This document shows, piece after piece, positions 18,793 through 28,477 of a stretch of 64,000 nucleotides of DNA. Position 1 is the stretch's first letter. Every line of letters begins with the position of its first letter. A model generated the notes under the pieces. The model did no database searches and was not told where the DNA came from. It was given only the letters and a program-made list of their open reading frames with translations. The translations under genes were made by a program, and so were the position numbers. The DNA comes from an uncultured Fibrobacter sp. (GTDB lineage: Bacteria > Fibrobacterota > Fibrobacteria > Fibrobacterales > Fibrobacteraceae): assembly GCA_946414075.1 (NCBI GenBank), contig CAMKNA010000001.1:1-64000 (forward strand). The letters run 5' to 3'.

Positions 18793-20589
18793 CTATTCAG
18801 AATCCTTCACACAGCGGAGCGCGGCATAATCTAACATGTCGTCGGGATTCTGGTTCCTTTCTTTTTCCCAAAGGTTTACAGAAACCCTATTAAAAACAAA
18901 CTCCACCATAAACCCTCTTTCAGAATAAGAATCGGACTTCCTTGCCTTATCCACCGCTATGAATTGCGTATAGCCATTTTCCCGATACGAATAATTGGCA
19001 ATATCGTAAAGGGAAGCATTCTCCAGAGTGTAAAAAGACGGCACTGCGGAAAAGCCGGTCCTGTTGTTGTCGCCGACAAGCCAGCCTACTTTCGAAAGCA
19101 AATCTGCGTATTTGTTCGAATTTAAAAGAGCGTTCCATTCCGTCGTGTCGGGAACATGCCAGCCGTCCATACAGAGCCCCTGATTTGTGTCCTTAAGCGT
19201 CTCATCCTTTACAAGATCAAGGGCCATACTCCACATATATAGGCAACCCACCGTCAAGGAATCCTTGCAATGGGCTCCATCCACCACATACGAGAGATTT
19301 TCGGCCATCCAAGTCCTATCCTCGATTTTCACGGTGCGATAGGCATGTCCATCACGTTTGTCTTGCACAGAGTCATATTTCACATTCTCGTTAAAAAATG
19401 AATCCTTGGTAAAGTCAAAGATACTTGCCTGCGTCCAAACATACTCCTCCCCTTTTTTTCTACAGACATAATCATCTTCTTCCGTTACAGCAACCGCTCC
19501 AACAATCTTTTCAATGCAGCCCTTCCCTATCGTAATTTCACGCTCCGTTGCCTTGCGCCATCCTTCACCATCATAGACATAGCCAATCTTTTTCACAAAG
19601 TGAATCGTGCCATCGCTATCGGGCTCAATGTCCACCGTAGCAATTTCCACATCAGTCGCCATTTCCCAACGGTAGTCGTTTTCAACCGCCTTACAAATTA
19701 CGATGCGTCCATCGTTTTCTGATTTTGAGGCGTGAATCGTGTCCAATACCCCCACATTTCCCTTAACACAAGGGTCTAGCCCATAGATATGTCGCCAGAA
19801 TGCAATGGCATATTTTTCAAAAGGACCTATTTCCGCATATGGGAAACGGTTCTCCATAAAGCTACGGACAGATTTACCATATTCGTATTTCATCGCAGAG
19901 CGGTCCGCAAGCGTAACAAGAGCCGTCGAATCTTTCAGATTCTTCGCCAGAGTGGCAATAATCTCGATGATTTCGGACTCTGCCCCAGCAGAAAGGACAA
20001 CTTGGGAGAGCGCAAGCAAATGTTCATTATCGAGAATGCTCGCCTTTTCAAATTCAATACCCTCTTCTTCTCCAAAAAAAGCCTCCATAAGTTCGGATTC
20101 CGCTTGGCCCTTAGCCCCATCAAACCCTAACCCATTCTCTACAAGGTCCAGTATTCTCTTGTAGATGATGCTTGTACCAATATTCACATTGACTTTGTCT
20201 TTTTCCTTGATATGGGCAATAGCCCTAAGTGTCAGGGGTTTAGTCGATCTTTCCCCGCTCAGTTCATTCCAGTAATAACCTGTCGCATCAAGCAGTACAT
20301 ATTGAGAACCTAGTTCAACACCGCCCAGAGAGAACGAGCCATCATCGCCCTCAACGGCCGCGGCAAAGGTCTTACCCGTCTGCGCGAAAGTTTCAGGACT
20401 CAGTTCATACAAGGTAACAGTCGTTCCCTTGACAAAGGGTCCTTTCTCCACAACACCCCTAATACTTGCAACAACCTGGTTTGGGTCATCGGATGTCCCG
20501 ACACTTCCATTACTACAGGCCCAGTGACCTGCAGCAATCAAGCACAGGGCAACAAGTGAAATCACGCATTTCTTATTATGCTTTTTCAT
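18793..20589 (-). CDS. FISUMP-domain lipoprotein, large
   Basis: 598 residues. Lipoprotein signal MKKHNKKC..LCLIAAGHWAC, with acylated Cys near residue 25. The middle (about 40-280) looks like a carboxypeptidase-regulatory-type beta domain (VEKGPFVKGTTVTLYEL) followed by helices. The FISUMP domain is at the C-terminus: YRTVKIEDRTWMAENLSYVV, CLYMWSMAL, GLCMDGWHVPDTTEWNALL, and the end ALRCVKDSE. AAGGAGG supports the start, which overlaps the upstream regulator gene by 14 bp, implying one transcript. Confidence 0.88.
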   Translation of the reverse strand: MKKHNKKCVISLVALCLIAAGHWACSNGSVGTSDDPNQVVASIRGVVEKGPFVKGTTVTLYELSPETFAQTGKTFAAAVEGDDGSFSLGGVELGSQYVLLDATGYYWNELSGERSTKPLTLRAIAHIKEKDKVNVNIGTSIIYKRILDLVENGLGFDGAKGQAESELMEAFFGEEEGIEFEKASILDNEHLLALSQVVLSAGAESEIIEIIATLAKNLKDSTALVTLADRSAMKYEYGKSVRSFMENRFPYAEIGPFEKYAIAFWRHIYGLDPCVKGNVGVLDTIHASKSENDGRIVICKAVENDYRWEMATDVEIATVDIEPDSDGTIHFVKKIGYVYDGEGWRKATEREITIGKGCIEKIVGAVAVTEEDDYVCRKKGEEYVWTQASIFDFTKDSFFNENVKYDSVQDKRDGHAYRTVKIEDRTWMAENLSYVVDGAHCKDSLTVGCLYMWSMALDLVKDETLKDTNQGLCMDGWHVPDTTEWNALLNSNKYADLLSKVGWLVGDNNRTGFSAVPSFYTLENASLYDIANYSYRENGYTQFIAVDKARKSDSYSERGFMVEFVFNRVSVNLWEKERNQNPDDMLDYAALRCVKDSE

Positions 20590-21412
20590 GAGAGACCTCC
20601 TTCACTTTACGAGTCAAAGGGAAAAACTGCAGGTTAAGCCGATAAACTTGGTTTATCTCTCCGTCAGCTGCAGCAAGGGCTATAATCTTGTGACGGAATT
20701 CATCAAGTTCACGAACAATCTTTCCGTATGTTTCATCGGAAATTCCCATGGTGACTCCTGTGATGTTCCTCTCATCTACGGGAAGTTCCAACGAATCAGC
20801 AGCCAATTTGGACATTTCACGATGGGCAGAACGAATGGCTAGGCGGGTCGCTTCGCTAGACCCCGCGATAGATGTTTCCGCCTGAACATATGTTCCGTCT
20901 TTCAATTTCAGCAAGAGTCCCGCATCGGTAAGGAATTTCAGGGATTCCTGCACTTCAACAGCAGATATTTGCGGATAGCACTTCTTCGCAAGTTCTCCAG
21001 GAGTAGCTCCGGGCATCAAGGGCGCCAGTTCGCGCAGGGTTGGATTCCGCCACGATTCATAATAATCAAAAAATTTTTCTTCTAGAATTCGAACCTTATG
21101 CCTTTGGGCAATAGAACGCATCTGCTCGAAAGCCGCATTTTTCTTTTCATCGGATTTCGACTGATCAAAGGCAACCATCGCCCGAAAATAATCTACTTCA
21201 AAACCCGCAAGGCCCATAACCTGTGCAACCCGTTCCACACCTACCTTGCTCAAGTTGCTCTTACCATCACACACCACCTTCATGTAGGAACAAGAGGAAA
21301 AACCAGCAAGATTTGAGAACTCACGCCACGAAAAGACGGAATGTGCCTTTTTGTCCTCGTAAAAGTCCAGCATGAACTTTCGATAGTCTATGTAGTCGGT
21401 TATCGGTTTCAT
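20576..21412 (-). CDS. TIGR02147 family protein, probable regulator
   Basis: 278 residues. The N-terminus (ITDYIDYRKFMLDFYEDKKA, then FSWREFSNLAGFSSCSYMK) is the hallmark of the TIGR02147/DUF4423 family first described as a paralogous set in F. succinogenes. Residues 20-70 look like a helix-turn-helix (LSKVGVERVAQVMGL). It is the first gene of the cluster with the FISUMP lipoprotein, so local regulation of surface lipoproteins is a reasonable inference. It has no Shine-Dalgarno sequence; a promoter abuts the start. Confidence 0.82.
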   Translation of the reverse strand: MKPITDYIDYRKFMLDFYEDKKAHSVFSWREFSNLAGFSSCSYMKVVCDGKSNLSKVGVERVAQVMGLAGFEVDYFRAMVAFDQSKSDEKKNAAFEQMRSIAQRHKVRILEEKFFDYYESWRNPTLRELAPLMPGATPGELAKKCYPQISAVEVQESLKFLTDAGLLLKLKDGTYVQAETSIAGSSEATRLAIRSAHREMSKLAADSLELPVDERNITGVTMGISDETYGKIVRELDEFRHKIIALAAADGEINQVYRLNLQFFPLTRKVKEVSHEKA

Positions 21413-21419
21413 ACTGAGT

Positions 21420-21448
21420 AATATAATCTTTCAAAAAAGCAAAATCAA
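21420..21448 (-). promoter_or_regulatory. Sigma70-like promoter for the TIGR02147-FISUMP operon
   Basis: TTGATT (21443-21448), a 17-bp spacer and TATATT (21420-21425) lie on the minus strand. Only 7 nt separate the -10 box from ATG 21412, so transcription would begin at or next to the start codon. Confidence 0.6.
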
Positions 21449-21618
21449 TAGTTCTACACAACAATTTTTGTGATTTTTGAGAAAAATAGGCAAATTTTTA
21501 GTAATTTTTTTATTACATTCTTCCATATGCAATGAAGCGTTGCGTATGGCAAATTCCCTACCAACCGCCTTACGACGAATTTCTATATATTGGTCGTAAA
21601 ATCCAAACCGGAGTTCAG

Positions 21619-23202
21619 ATGTACGACATTCTAGTACTTGGGGCAGGGATTTCCGGACTTTCCGCCGCCCTGCATGCCGCCGAGAAGGGGCTTTCCGTAG
21701 TCATCCTCACCAAGGGGGCAAAGCCCGACGGCTCCTCTAACTACGCCCAGGGTGGCATCGCCACCGTTACCGAAAAGACGGACAAGTTCGAATTCCATAT
21801 CGCGGACACTTTGGAAGCGGGCGCGGGCCTTTGCAAAAAAGAACCCGTGAACATCTTGACCAAAAGCGGACCCGCCACCATCAGACAGCTGGTGAAATGG
21901 GGCGTGCTCTTTACGCCGGACCCCACGGACAAGACACAGTTCGACCTGCACCTGGAAGGTGGCCACAGCCACCACCGCATATTGCATGCCGCAGACCTTA
22001 CCGGCAAGGAAATCATGCGTGCCCTCCTGGCCGAACTCCACAAGCAAAAGAACATCGACTACCTGGAAAACTGCTACATCAAGGACCTGATCTGCAAGGG
22101 AAACGGCAAGGCCAAGCAGTGCATCGGTGCCGAAATCATCCACCAGAAGACCGGTGAAGTCGAGAAGATTTACGCCAAGGCCACCATCCTCTCTACAGGT
22201 GGCGCCGGGCGCATCTGGCAGTACACCGTCTGCCCGCCGGACAGCTGCGGCGACGGCATGGCCATTGCAGCCCGTGCAGGGGCCGCCCTGCAGGACATCG
22301 AGTTCATGCAGTTCCACCCCACAAGCCTTTACGCACCCAGCCTCAAGAAGCCCTTCCTGATTTCGGAAGCGGTCCGCGGGTTCGGCGGCATTTTAAAGAA
22401 CGACAAGGGCGAAGAGTTCATGAACCAGGTGCACCCGCTCCATTCGCTGGCCCCCCGGGACATCGTGGCCCGTGCCATCCACAGCGAGATGCAGCGCCTG
22501 GGCAAGCCCCACATGTACATCGATCTTAGCGGTCGCACGCCCAAGGACATCAAGAGTCATTTCCCGAACATCTACGCCAAGTGTCTGGAAGCAGGTATCG
22601 ACATCACTAAGGAATGGATCCCCGTGGTGCCCGCAGCACATTACATGTGCGGAGGCGTACTGGTGGACACCTGGTCCCGTACCGAAATCAAGGGCCTGTA
22701 CGCCTGCGGCGAAGTCGCCGCCACGGGCGTCCACGGGGCCAACCGTCTGGCCTCCAACTCCCTGCTGGAAAGCGTGGTCTTTGCGCTCCGAGCCGTCGAT
22801 GACATCCAGAAGAGCGGACTCTTAAAGGGCAAGCTCACCGTTCCGCCCAAGGGCAAAAAGCAGTTCATCAGTTTTGCCAAGGCTCCCTTCTGGAAAAAGC
22901 GCCGCAAGATTCTGCAAGACATGATGTGGACCCACTGCGGCATTGTGCGCACCGTAGCAGGCCTGAACCAAGGGCTTAAAGTCATCGAAGGGCTGGAAGC
23001 CGACCTGAAGGCCGCCATCAAGAACAAGGAAACGGAGAACATCCATTTCTTGGAATTCCAGAACGCCCTGCAGGTCTCCAAGATGATTCTCATCGCGGCA
23101 CTCCGTAGGCACGAATCCCGCGGGCTCCACTACATTCTGGACTACCCGAACCCAAGCCCCAAAACCAAGCACCAGAGTATCTATCTGAGCGACAAGAAGT
23201 AA
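21619..23202 (+). CDS. nadB: L-aspartate oxidase
   Basis: 527 residues from ATG 21619, chosen because GGAG lies 5 nt upstream and the FAD-binding motif begins at once (ILVLGAGISGLSAALHAAEK). Other NadB landmarks: SSNYAQGGIATV, GGHSHHRILHAAD, FHPTSLYAP, EAVRGFGGIL, HYMCGGVLVDTW and ACGEVAATGVHGANRLASNS. It oxidises aspartate to iminoaspartate, the first step of de novo NAD synthesis. nadA and nadC are not nearby. FrdA-like flavoproteins share the fold, but the length and motifs fit NadB. Confidence 0.93.
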   Translation: MYDILVLGAGISGLSAALHAAEKGLSVVILTKGAKPDGSSNYAQGGIATVTEKTDKFEFHIADTLEAGAGLCKKEPVNILTKSGPATIRQLVKWGVLFTPDPTDKTQFDLHLEGGHSHHRILHAADLTGKEIMRALLAELHKQKNIDYLENCYIKDLICKGNGKAKQCIGAEIIHQKTGEVEKIYAKATILSTGGAGRIWQYTVCPPDSCGDGMAIAARAGAALQDIEFMQFHPTSLYAPSLKKPFLISEAVRGFGGILKNDKGEEFMNQVHPLHSLAPRDIVARAIHSEMQRLGKPHMYIDLSGRTPKDIKSHFPNIYAKCLEAGIDITKEWIPVVPAAHYMCGGVLVDTWSRTEIKGLYACGEVAATGVHGANRLASNSLLESVVFALRAVDDIQKSGLLKGKLTVPPKGKKQFISFAKAPFWKKRRKILQDMMWTHCGIVRTVAGLNQGLKVIEGLEADLKAAIKNKETENIHFLEFQNALQVSKMILIAALRRHESRGLHYILDYPNPSPKTKHQSIYLSDKK

Positions 23203-23246
23203 CCGTTTTTAACAAAGTAAAATCGTAAAAATATTATATTGTAGGC

Positions 23247-24266
23247 ATGGCAGAAGCAAAGACCAAACTCCCCAAGAAAATCGGTGGCTACACACCCACC
23301 CAGATGCTGGGCCACGGCGCCATGGGAAATGTCTGGCTCTGTCACGACCCTTCGCTAGACCGCATGGTGGTGGTCAAGCAGATGCGCCAGGTTCTTTTGA
23401 ACCAGGACGACTTCATTTTGCGTTTCGAGCGGGAAGCGAAGATCCTCGCCCACCTGAACCACCCGGCCATCATACAGCCCTACGCCCTGTGGAAAGAAAG
23501 CGATGGCCAGCTTTCCCTTTCCATGGAATTCGTAGAAGGCAAGAGCCTTCGGGAACTTCTGGACTGCTGCAAGCAGCCCCCTCTCTGGGTGGTACTTTCC
23601 ATCTTGTACGAAATTCTCACCGCCCTAAGCGAGGTGCACCGCTACGGAATTGTCCATAGGGACCTTAAGCCTGCTAACCTGATGATCGACAAGGACGGAC
23701 GCATCCGCCTGTTGGACTTTGGCGTCGCACATGCCGAAAAGGAAAACGACGACGACCTGACGCTTACCGTAGCGGGTTCCCAAATCGGGACCGGTGCCTA
23801 CATGAGCCCGGAGCAGACCCTGAACGAAGACGCCACTCCCCTTTCGGACCTGTTCAGCATGGGCATTATCGGTGCCGAGATGCTGTTGGGCGAAAACGTC
23901 TTCCGTGGGGAAAATCTTTCCAAGACATTCAAGCGCATCCAGAAGCTCCGCATCAAGGCGGAAGCCTTCCCCAAAGGTACGCCCAAGGCCCTGATAAAGG
24001 TCATCCTGAAGCTCCTGGCCAAGAACCCAGCCAAGCGTTACCTTTCCGCCGCCGATGCGGCAGACGACCTGTCCAAAATCATGAAGGGCTACCCCAGGCA
24101 CATGGAGCCCTACCTGGCCGAATGGGTGCTGGCGGCCATCAACGGCAAGGAATCTCTGGTGGAGCCTCAAATCGCCAAGGACAAGTCGAAGAAGTTCTTT
24201 GTCGCGGGAACTGTATTGGGAGCAGTTGCCGTGGCCGCCCTCTGGATTTTCACTCATTTCATATAG
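23247..24266 (+). CDS. Serine/threonine protein kinase with C-terminal membrane anchor
   Basis: 339 residues. The Hanks-type kinase domain spans about residues 12-285: glycine loop GHGAMGNVWLC, ATP-binding Lys in MVVVKQM, catalytic loop VHRDLKPANLM, DFG in RLLDFGVAH and MSPEQT in the activation segment. One transmembrane helix lies at the very C-terminus (FFVAGTVLGAVAVAALWIF), so the kinase faces the cytoplasm with no sensor domain outside. TATATT lies 6 nt before ATG, suggesting a leaderless transcript. The CvpA-like gene follows 30 bp later. Confidence 0.92.
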   Translation: MAEAKTKLPKKIGGYTPTQMLGHGAMGNVWLCHDPSLDRMVVVKQMRQVLLNQDDFILRFEREAKILAHLNHPAIIQPYALWKESDGQLSLSMEFVEGKSLRELLDCCKQPPLWVVLSILYEILTALSEVHRYGIVHRDLKPANLMIDKDGRIRLLDFGVAHAEKENDDDLTLTVAGSQIGTGAYMSPEQTLNEDATPLSDLFSMGIIGAEMLLGENVFRGENLSKTFKRIQKLRIKAEAFPKGTPKALIKVILKLLAKNPAKRYLSAADAADDLSKIMKGYPRHMEPYLAEWVLAAINGKESLVEPQIAKDKSKKFFVAGTVLGAVAVAALWIFTHFI

Positions 24267-24296
24267 TTTCAGAAGTACCGGGATTAGGGATTTTTA

Positions 24297-25019
24297 ATGG
24301 TCTGGATCGATATAGTCTGTTGTGTTGTCATCGTACTGCTCGCTCTGCTTGGCCTATGGCGTGGATTTCTCAAGAGCATCTTCAAACTCTGCGCCTGGAT
24401 AGCAGCCCTGCTGGGCGCCTACTTTGCAACAAGCATTATCGGCGACTTTATCGCTAGCAACCTGGAAATCAGCGGCTTCACCGTAAAGATCATCTGCATC
24501 TGCATCGGATTCCTTGTTCCCTTTCTGCTTTTTTCCTTCATTGGACACATCCTCAACAATGCCGTCAAGGATTCCGCCATCAGCGGGATCAACCGGCTTC
24601 TCGGAGCGGCCCTCGGCGTGATCAAGGCGTTGATCATCTGCTTCATTTTCTTGACCGTCATCCACCTGATTCCCGCCTCCGGCGACCTGAAAGAGGCCCG
24701 AAATAGCGCCCTTTCGTACAGCGTCTACAAGTGGAGCCTCGAAACCATGGGAATATCCTCTGAAGAAGTAGATATCATCGACATGGCAGAAAAGAAGGCC
24801 ACCGAGATGGCGGATTCCGCCGTCGAAGCATCCAAGGAAGCCGTCGAGAAAGAAGCCGCAAAGGCTGTAGAAAACGCCAAGCAAGCCGCCAAGGAAGCTG
24901 CCGTCAAGGCCGTGGAATCCACCACAGATGCAGCGGAAAAAGTAAAAGCCGTGAGCGACTCCACAAAAGCCGTAAAGGATTCCGCAAAAACCGTGAAAGA
25001 TTCCGCAGCCCTAAAATAA
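24297..25019 (+). CDS. CvpA family membrane protein with Ala/Lys-rich tail
   Basis: 240 residues. Four hydrophobic segments fill residues 1-125 (VCCVVIVLLALLGLWRGFLK begins the family signature). From about 155 the sequence is a helical Ala/Lys/Glu-rich tail with repeats such as KEAAVKAVES and STKAVKDSAKTVKDS. CvpA is an inner-membrane protein linked to colicin V production and envelope stress; its mechanism is unknown. It follows the kinase on the same strand and may be cotranscribed. Confidence 0.82.
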   Translation: MVWIDIVCCVVIVLLALLGLWRGFLKSIFKLCAWIAALLGAYFATSIIGDFIASNLEISGFTVKIICICIGFLVPFLLFSFIGHILNNAVKDSAISGINRLLGAALGVIKALIICFIFLTVIHLIPASGDLKEARNSALSYSVYKWSLETMGISSEEVDIIDMAEKKATEMADSAVEASKEAVEKEAAKAVENAKQAAKEAAVKAVESTTDAAEKVKAVSDSTKAVKDSAKTVKDSAALK

Positions 25020-26288
25020 TTAACGGCTGGCTAGATCCCTAGCGCAATCCATAGCTTCGCGGACAATGTCTTCTTCGCCATCTACATGGCCGCCACGCAT
25101 CACAAAGCGTCCGTTACAAATTACCGAATCGATGGCCCCTGAGTCAGCGGAATAGACCCAGTTGCTAATCAAGTCAAAGCAGGGCACCATCCTTTCGTTG
25201 TCAAGCCGTACAAGGAGTCCATCGGCAAGTTTACCTTCGGCGATGACGCCTGCATCTATCCCATTCATCCTTGCCACATTCACGCTAGCCATCTTCAACG
25301 CCTCGGGAGCAGGCAGTTTTTCGGCTCCGCCCTGGACCTTTGCCAGCAGCGCCGCCAGTTTCATCTCTTCGTGCATGTCCAGGTTGTTGTTGGAAGAATC
25401 CCCATCGGTACCCAGGGCGAGGTTCGCTCCGGCATCCATAAGCTTAACAATGGGCGGAATCCCGCTAGAAAGTTTAAGGTTAGAGCATGGGTTCAATATG
25501 GCCGTAGCTCCGGACTTTGCAAAGATTTCCGTATCCTTTTCGGAGAAGCAGACACAATGGGCAGCATGCAATCTTTCGTTCAAACCGCCCAGACGCTCCA
25601 GCAGTTCCACAGGAGAGCACCCATATTGGGACTTGCAATTCTGGACTTCCGATTCCGTTTCGGACAAATGAATATGCAGGGGATATTTTTCCCGTTCCGA
25701 CATCTCGATACAGCGACGAAGGTATTCTTCGCTGACCATGTACACGGAATGGGGCATCACGGACAGCTTTACCCGTTCCGATTCGCCTGTATGCTTTTCC
25801 AAAAATTCAAAGTTTGCCTTCAGGCCCGCCGGGGGAATCAGAATGTCGGAGATGGTAACCCCGATGGTGGCGCGGATTCCAAGCTCTTCCACCACCTTCA
25901 TGGTCTGCTCCCTGTGCCAATACATGTCGGCAAAGAACACCGTACCGGACTTGATCATCTCCAGCACAGCAAGGCGGCTCCCGATTTCGATATCCTTATC
26001 CGTCAGCTTCGCCTCAAGGGGCCAAATGTACTGGTTCAGCCACTTGGAAAGTTCCATGTCGTCGGCATAGCCCCGCAAGAGGCTCATTGCCGCATGAGTA
26101 TGGCCGTTGTAGAAAGCCGGCAGCAGCGCAAAATTCCTGCAGTCCACCACTTCGGCGTTGCCGGCCATCTCCGGAGAGATTTCATCAGAGATTTTTGCAA
26201 ACCTATTGCCATCAACGAGAACATCCTTGCGCACGGGTTTCTCACCAGCATTCTGCACCAACACAGACTTGAGAAAAATCTTGCCCAC
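25020..26288 (-). CDS. mtaD: Amidohydrolase, MTA/SAH deaminase-like
   Basis: 422 residues. Metal-dependent amidohydrolase landmarks: GHTHAAMSLLRGYADDM (HXH metal site) near residue 61, HIHLSETESEV near 204, AAHCVCFSEKD near 242, and LGTDGDSSNNNLDMHEEMK (catalytic Asp) near 292. This set matches the MtaD/TrzN-like group that deaminates S-adenosylhomocysteine, methylthioadenosine or 5'-deoxyadenosine. The exact nucleoside is not certain. It is convergent with the CvpA-like gene with no gap. Confidence 0.85.
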   Translation of the reverse strand: MGKIFLKSVLVQNAGEKPVRKDVLVDGNRFAKISDEISPEMAGNAEVVDCRNFALLPAFYNGHTHAAMSLLRGYADDMELSKWLNQYIWPLEAKLTDKDIEIGSRLAVLEMIKSGTVFFADMYWHREQTMKVVEELGIRATIGVTISDILIPPAGLKANFEFLEKHTGESERVKLSVMPHSVYMVSEEYLRRCIEMSEREKYPLHIHLSETESEVQNCKSQYGCSPVELLERLGGLNERLHAAHCVCFSEKDTEIFAKSGATAILNPCSNLKLSSGIPPIVKLMDAGANLALGTDGDSSNNNLDMHEEMKLAALLAKVQGGAEKLPAPEALKMASVNVARMNGIDAGVIAEGKLADGLLVRLDNERMVPCFDLISNWVYSADSGAIDSVICNGRFVMRGGHVDGEEDIVREAMDCARDLASR

Positions 26289-26310
26289 CGGCTCAACCCC
26301 TTAGATAAAG

Positions 26311-27300
26311 TTACACACGACCCGTAGCTTCCAGGACCAGATAGGCCAGGTACGAAATATAAACCAACAGGAATACCGAACCTTCAATCCGGTTAATGCG
26401 GCCCCTGCGAATGCCATTCACCTTGCGAACCGGAAGGCCAAACACCAAAAGCAACACCGTAAGAACCGACATCAGGGGCATATCGCGGTACAAAATACCC
26501 GGTGACACGGCACCCATAGGGTCGATGACCGCCGCAATGCCCACTACCAGCAGGGTGTTGAAAAGGTTGGAGCCCACGATGTTCCCGAAAGCCAGATCGT
26601 CCTCCCCCTTCCTTGCCGCAGCGATGGAACTGGCAAGCTCCGGGAGCGAGGTTCCCACAGCCACAATGGTAAGGCCAATGAGCAAGTCGCTGACCCCCAG
26701 GGCACGGGCAATTTCAACAGCTCCCCAGACCAGCAAACGGGAACTGGCCACCAAGATGGCAAGGCCGAAAATAAGCCAGAACAGCGACTTCCATAGGGAG
26801 ACAGGAGCATCATCCTTCCCCATGGCGTCAGTTTCAGCCAGAGCCTTCTTCTGGCGCATCTCGCTTACCACATTGAAGCCCATGGCAAGCGCAAACACCA
26901 CAAGCATGATGCAGCCGTCCATCCGGGTCACCGACAGGTTGGAAACCAGGAAAATCGAGAGCGCCGTCACCACCAGCAGGATAGGCAAATCCCGCTTGAG
27001 GGCAATGTTCTTGACCACCACCGGGCGGATGACCGCCGTAAAGCCAAGAATCAGGGCGATATTGGCGATGTTGCTCCCGTAGGCATTACCCAGGGCGAGT
27101 TCAGGATTGTGCTGTGCTGCTGAAAGGGCGGACACCACCATCTCCGGGGCCGATGTGCCAAAGCCCACCACCACCATGCCAATCAGGAGCGTGGACATGC
27201 CCATGTACTTGGCAACGCCCACCGCCCCATCCACAAACTTGTCCGCGCTCCACACAAGGAACGAGAGACCGACAAGGACAGCAACAACAGAAAGAAGCAT
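26311..27300 (-). CDS. Calcium/sodium antiporter family protein (YrbG-like)
   Basis: 329 residues with about ten hydrophobic helices in two homologous halves. Each half has the CaCA alpha repeat: GMVVVGFGTSAPEMVVSAL near 40 and GLTIVAVGTSLPELASSIAA near 212. These line the ion path in Na+/Ca2+ exchangers. It would exchange cations at the inner membrane. It stops 22 bp before the amidohydrolase start region and 5 bp after the OMP gene region on the same strand. Confidence 0.9.
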   Translation of the reverse strand: MLLSVVAVLVGLSFLVWSADKFVDGAVGVAKYMGMSTLLIGMVVVGFGTSAPEMVVSALSAAQHNPELALGNAYGSNIANIALILGFTAVIRPVVVKNIALKRDLPILLVVTALSIFLVSNLSVTRMDGCIMLVVFALAMGFNVVSEMRQKKALAETDAMGKDDAPVSLWKSLFWLIFGLAILVASSRLLVWGAVEIARALGVSDLLIGLTIVAVGTSLPELASSIAAARKGEDDLAFGNIVGSNLFNTLLVVGIAAVIDPMGAVSPGILYRDMPLMSVLTVLLLVFGLPVRKVNGIRRGRINRIEGSVFLLVYISYLAYLVLEATGRV

Positions 27301-27305
27301 CTAGG

Positions 27306-28415
27306 CTAGAGAATGTAGAACGATGCACCCAGCAGGAACGAAGTGGAAGAAAGGTCATCCACTTCGAACAGCTTCATAGACTTGCTGTTGTCGGTATCGT
27401 AGAGATTGGAAAGGCCAATATTGAAACGGAAATCAAATCCAAGAAAGCGGTTCGCCATGACGGAAAAACCACAGACGATATCCCAGTCAACCGTATTGCG
27501 GAAATCCTTGTCCATCATGTCCAACCTGCTCGTTTCCCCATCGACGGTGGCACGGAACTCATCCTTGATAGCCACAGAAGCCTGGGGACCTATCTCGAAC
27601 ATGAGAGAAGAGCGGGGAGCCTTGAAGGCGAACAACACCGGGACATCCACCTTGCGCTGCTTGAACTTGCCCTTCAAGGAATAACCGAAGGCGTGGCCGC
27701 TGGCCTTGGCCTCGCTCTGTTCGAAGAGGGCCGCCACCTTCACTCCGATGGTATGCGGCGTCACCGGAATGATACCAGTAACACCGACGCGCCAGGTAAG
27801 TCCATCGTAATCATGCAGGTGGTAATCATCTCCGTAGGAGGAGAACAGGTGGTAGGAACCGATAAAGCCCTGGATACCCAGACTCCACTTCATGGGAACC
27901 AGACCACGCAATTCTTCAAAGTCCACGCTGTCGGGCCCAGCAGCCTGGGTCACATACACCGTACGGACCTGGGCTCCGTTGAGTTCCACCGGTTCGGCAG
28001 AATAGACCGTACGGTAGACAACTGTCTGCGTAGGAGCGGGGGCTGCTGCGGGGGCTGCTGCCGCAGAGGCAGGTTCTTCGCCACCGCGAACGGCCATGGG
28101 TGCCGGGGCTTCTTCGGGAGCAGCGGGAGCGGCAGCCTGTTCAGGAGCAGGTTCTGCAGCAGGGGCTTCAGCGACAGGCTCTGCGGCAGGGGTCTCGGCA
28201 ACAGCAGGAGTTTCAGCTGCAGCAGGCTCGGCGGCCGGTGCAGCGGGTTCAGCCGCCTCGGTGGCGGGAGCCGCTTCAGTAGCAGCAGTTGCGGCGGGAG
28301 CAGCGGGAGCAGCGGGAGCGGCAGGTTCAGCAGCAGCCGGTGCAGCGGGTTCAGCAGCAAAGGTCATGGCAGCAAAGGCCAGAACAGAAACAACACCAGT
28401 AATCTTGAGATTCAT
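27306..28415 (-). CDS. Outer-membrane beta-barrel protein with Ala/Pro-rich linker
   Basis: 369 residues from ATG 28415 (GGAGG upstream). Signal peptide: ITGVVSVLAFAAMTFAA. Residues about 20-125 are a low-complexity Ala/Pro/Glu stretch (PAAPAAP, ETPAVAETPAAEP), which could span peptidoglycan or the periplasm. The C-terminal 200 residues show alternating beta strands with glycines and end FLLGASFYIL, an outer-membrane barrel signature. Function unknown. The repeat-rich linker is prone to length change. Confidence 0.78.
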   Translation of the reverse strand: MNLKITGVVSVLAFAAMTFAAEPAAPAAAEPAAPAAPAAPAATAATEAAPATEAAEPAAPAAEPAAAETPAVAETPAAEPVAEAPAAEPAPEQAAAPAAPEEAPAPMAVRGGEEPASAAAAPAAAPAPTQTVVYRTVYSAEPVELNGAQVRTVYVTQAAGPDSVDFEELRGLVPMKWSLGIQGFIGSYHLFSSYGDDYHLHDYDGLTWRVGVTGIIPVTPHTIGVKVAALFEQSEAKASGHAFGYSLKGKFKQRKVDVPVLFAFKAPRSSLMFEIGPQASVAIKDEFRATVDGETSRLDMMDKDFRNTVDWDIVCGFSVMANRFLGFDFRFNIGLSNLYDTDNSKSMKLFEVDDLSSTSFLLGASFYIL

Positions 28416-28477
28416 AAAATCCTCCAATCTACACGGATATTATAGCAAAAAAAGGGGCCATTAGCTACATTTGACGC

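Noticed and set aside
27306..28415. Long plus-strand frame opposite the Ala/Pro-rich OMP gene (27114-28445)
   Set aside because: It is a Gly/Ser-rich shadow of the repeat-rich linker; the minus-strand product has a signal peptide and barrel end.
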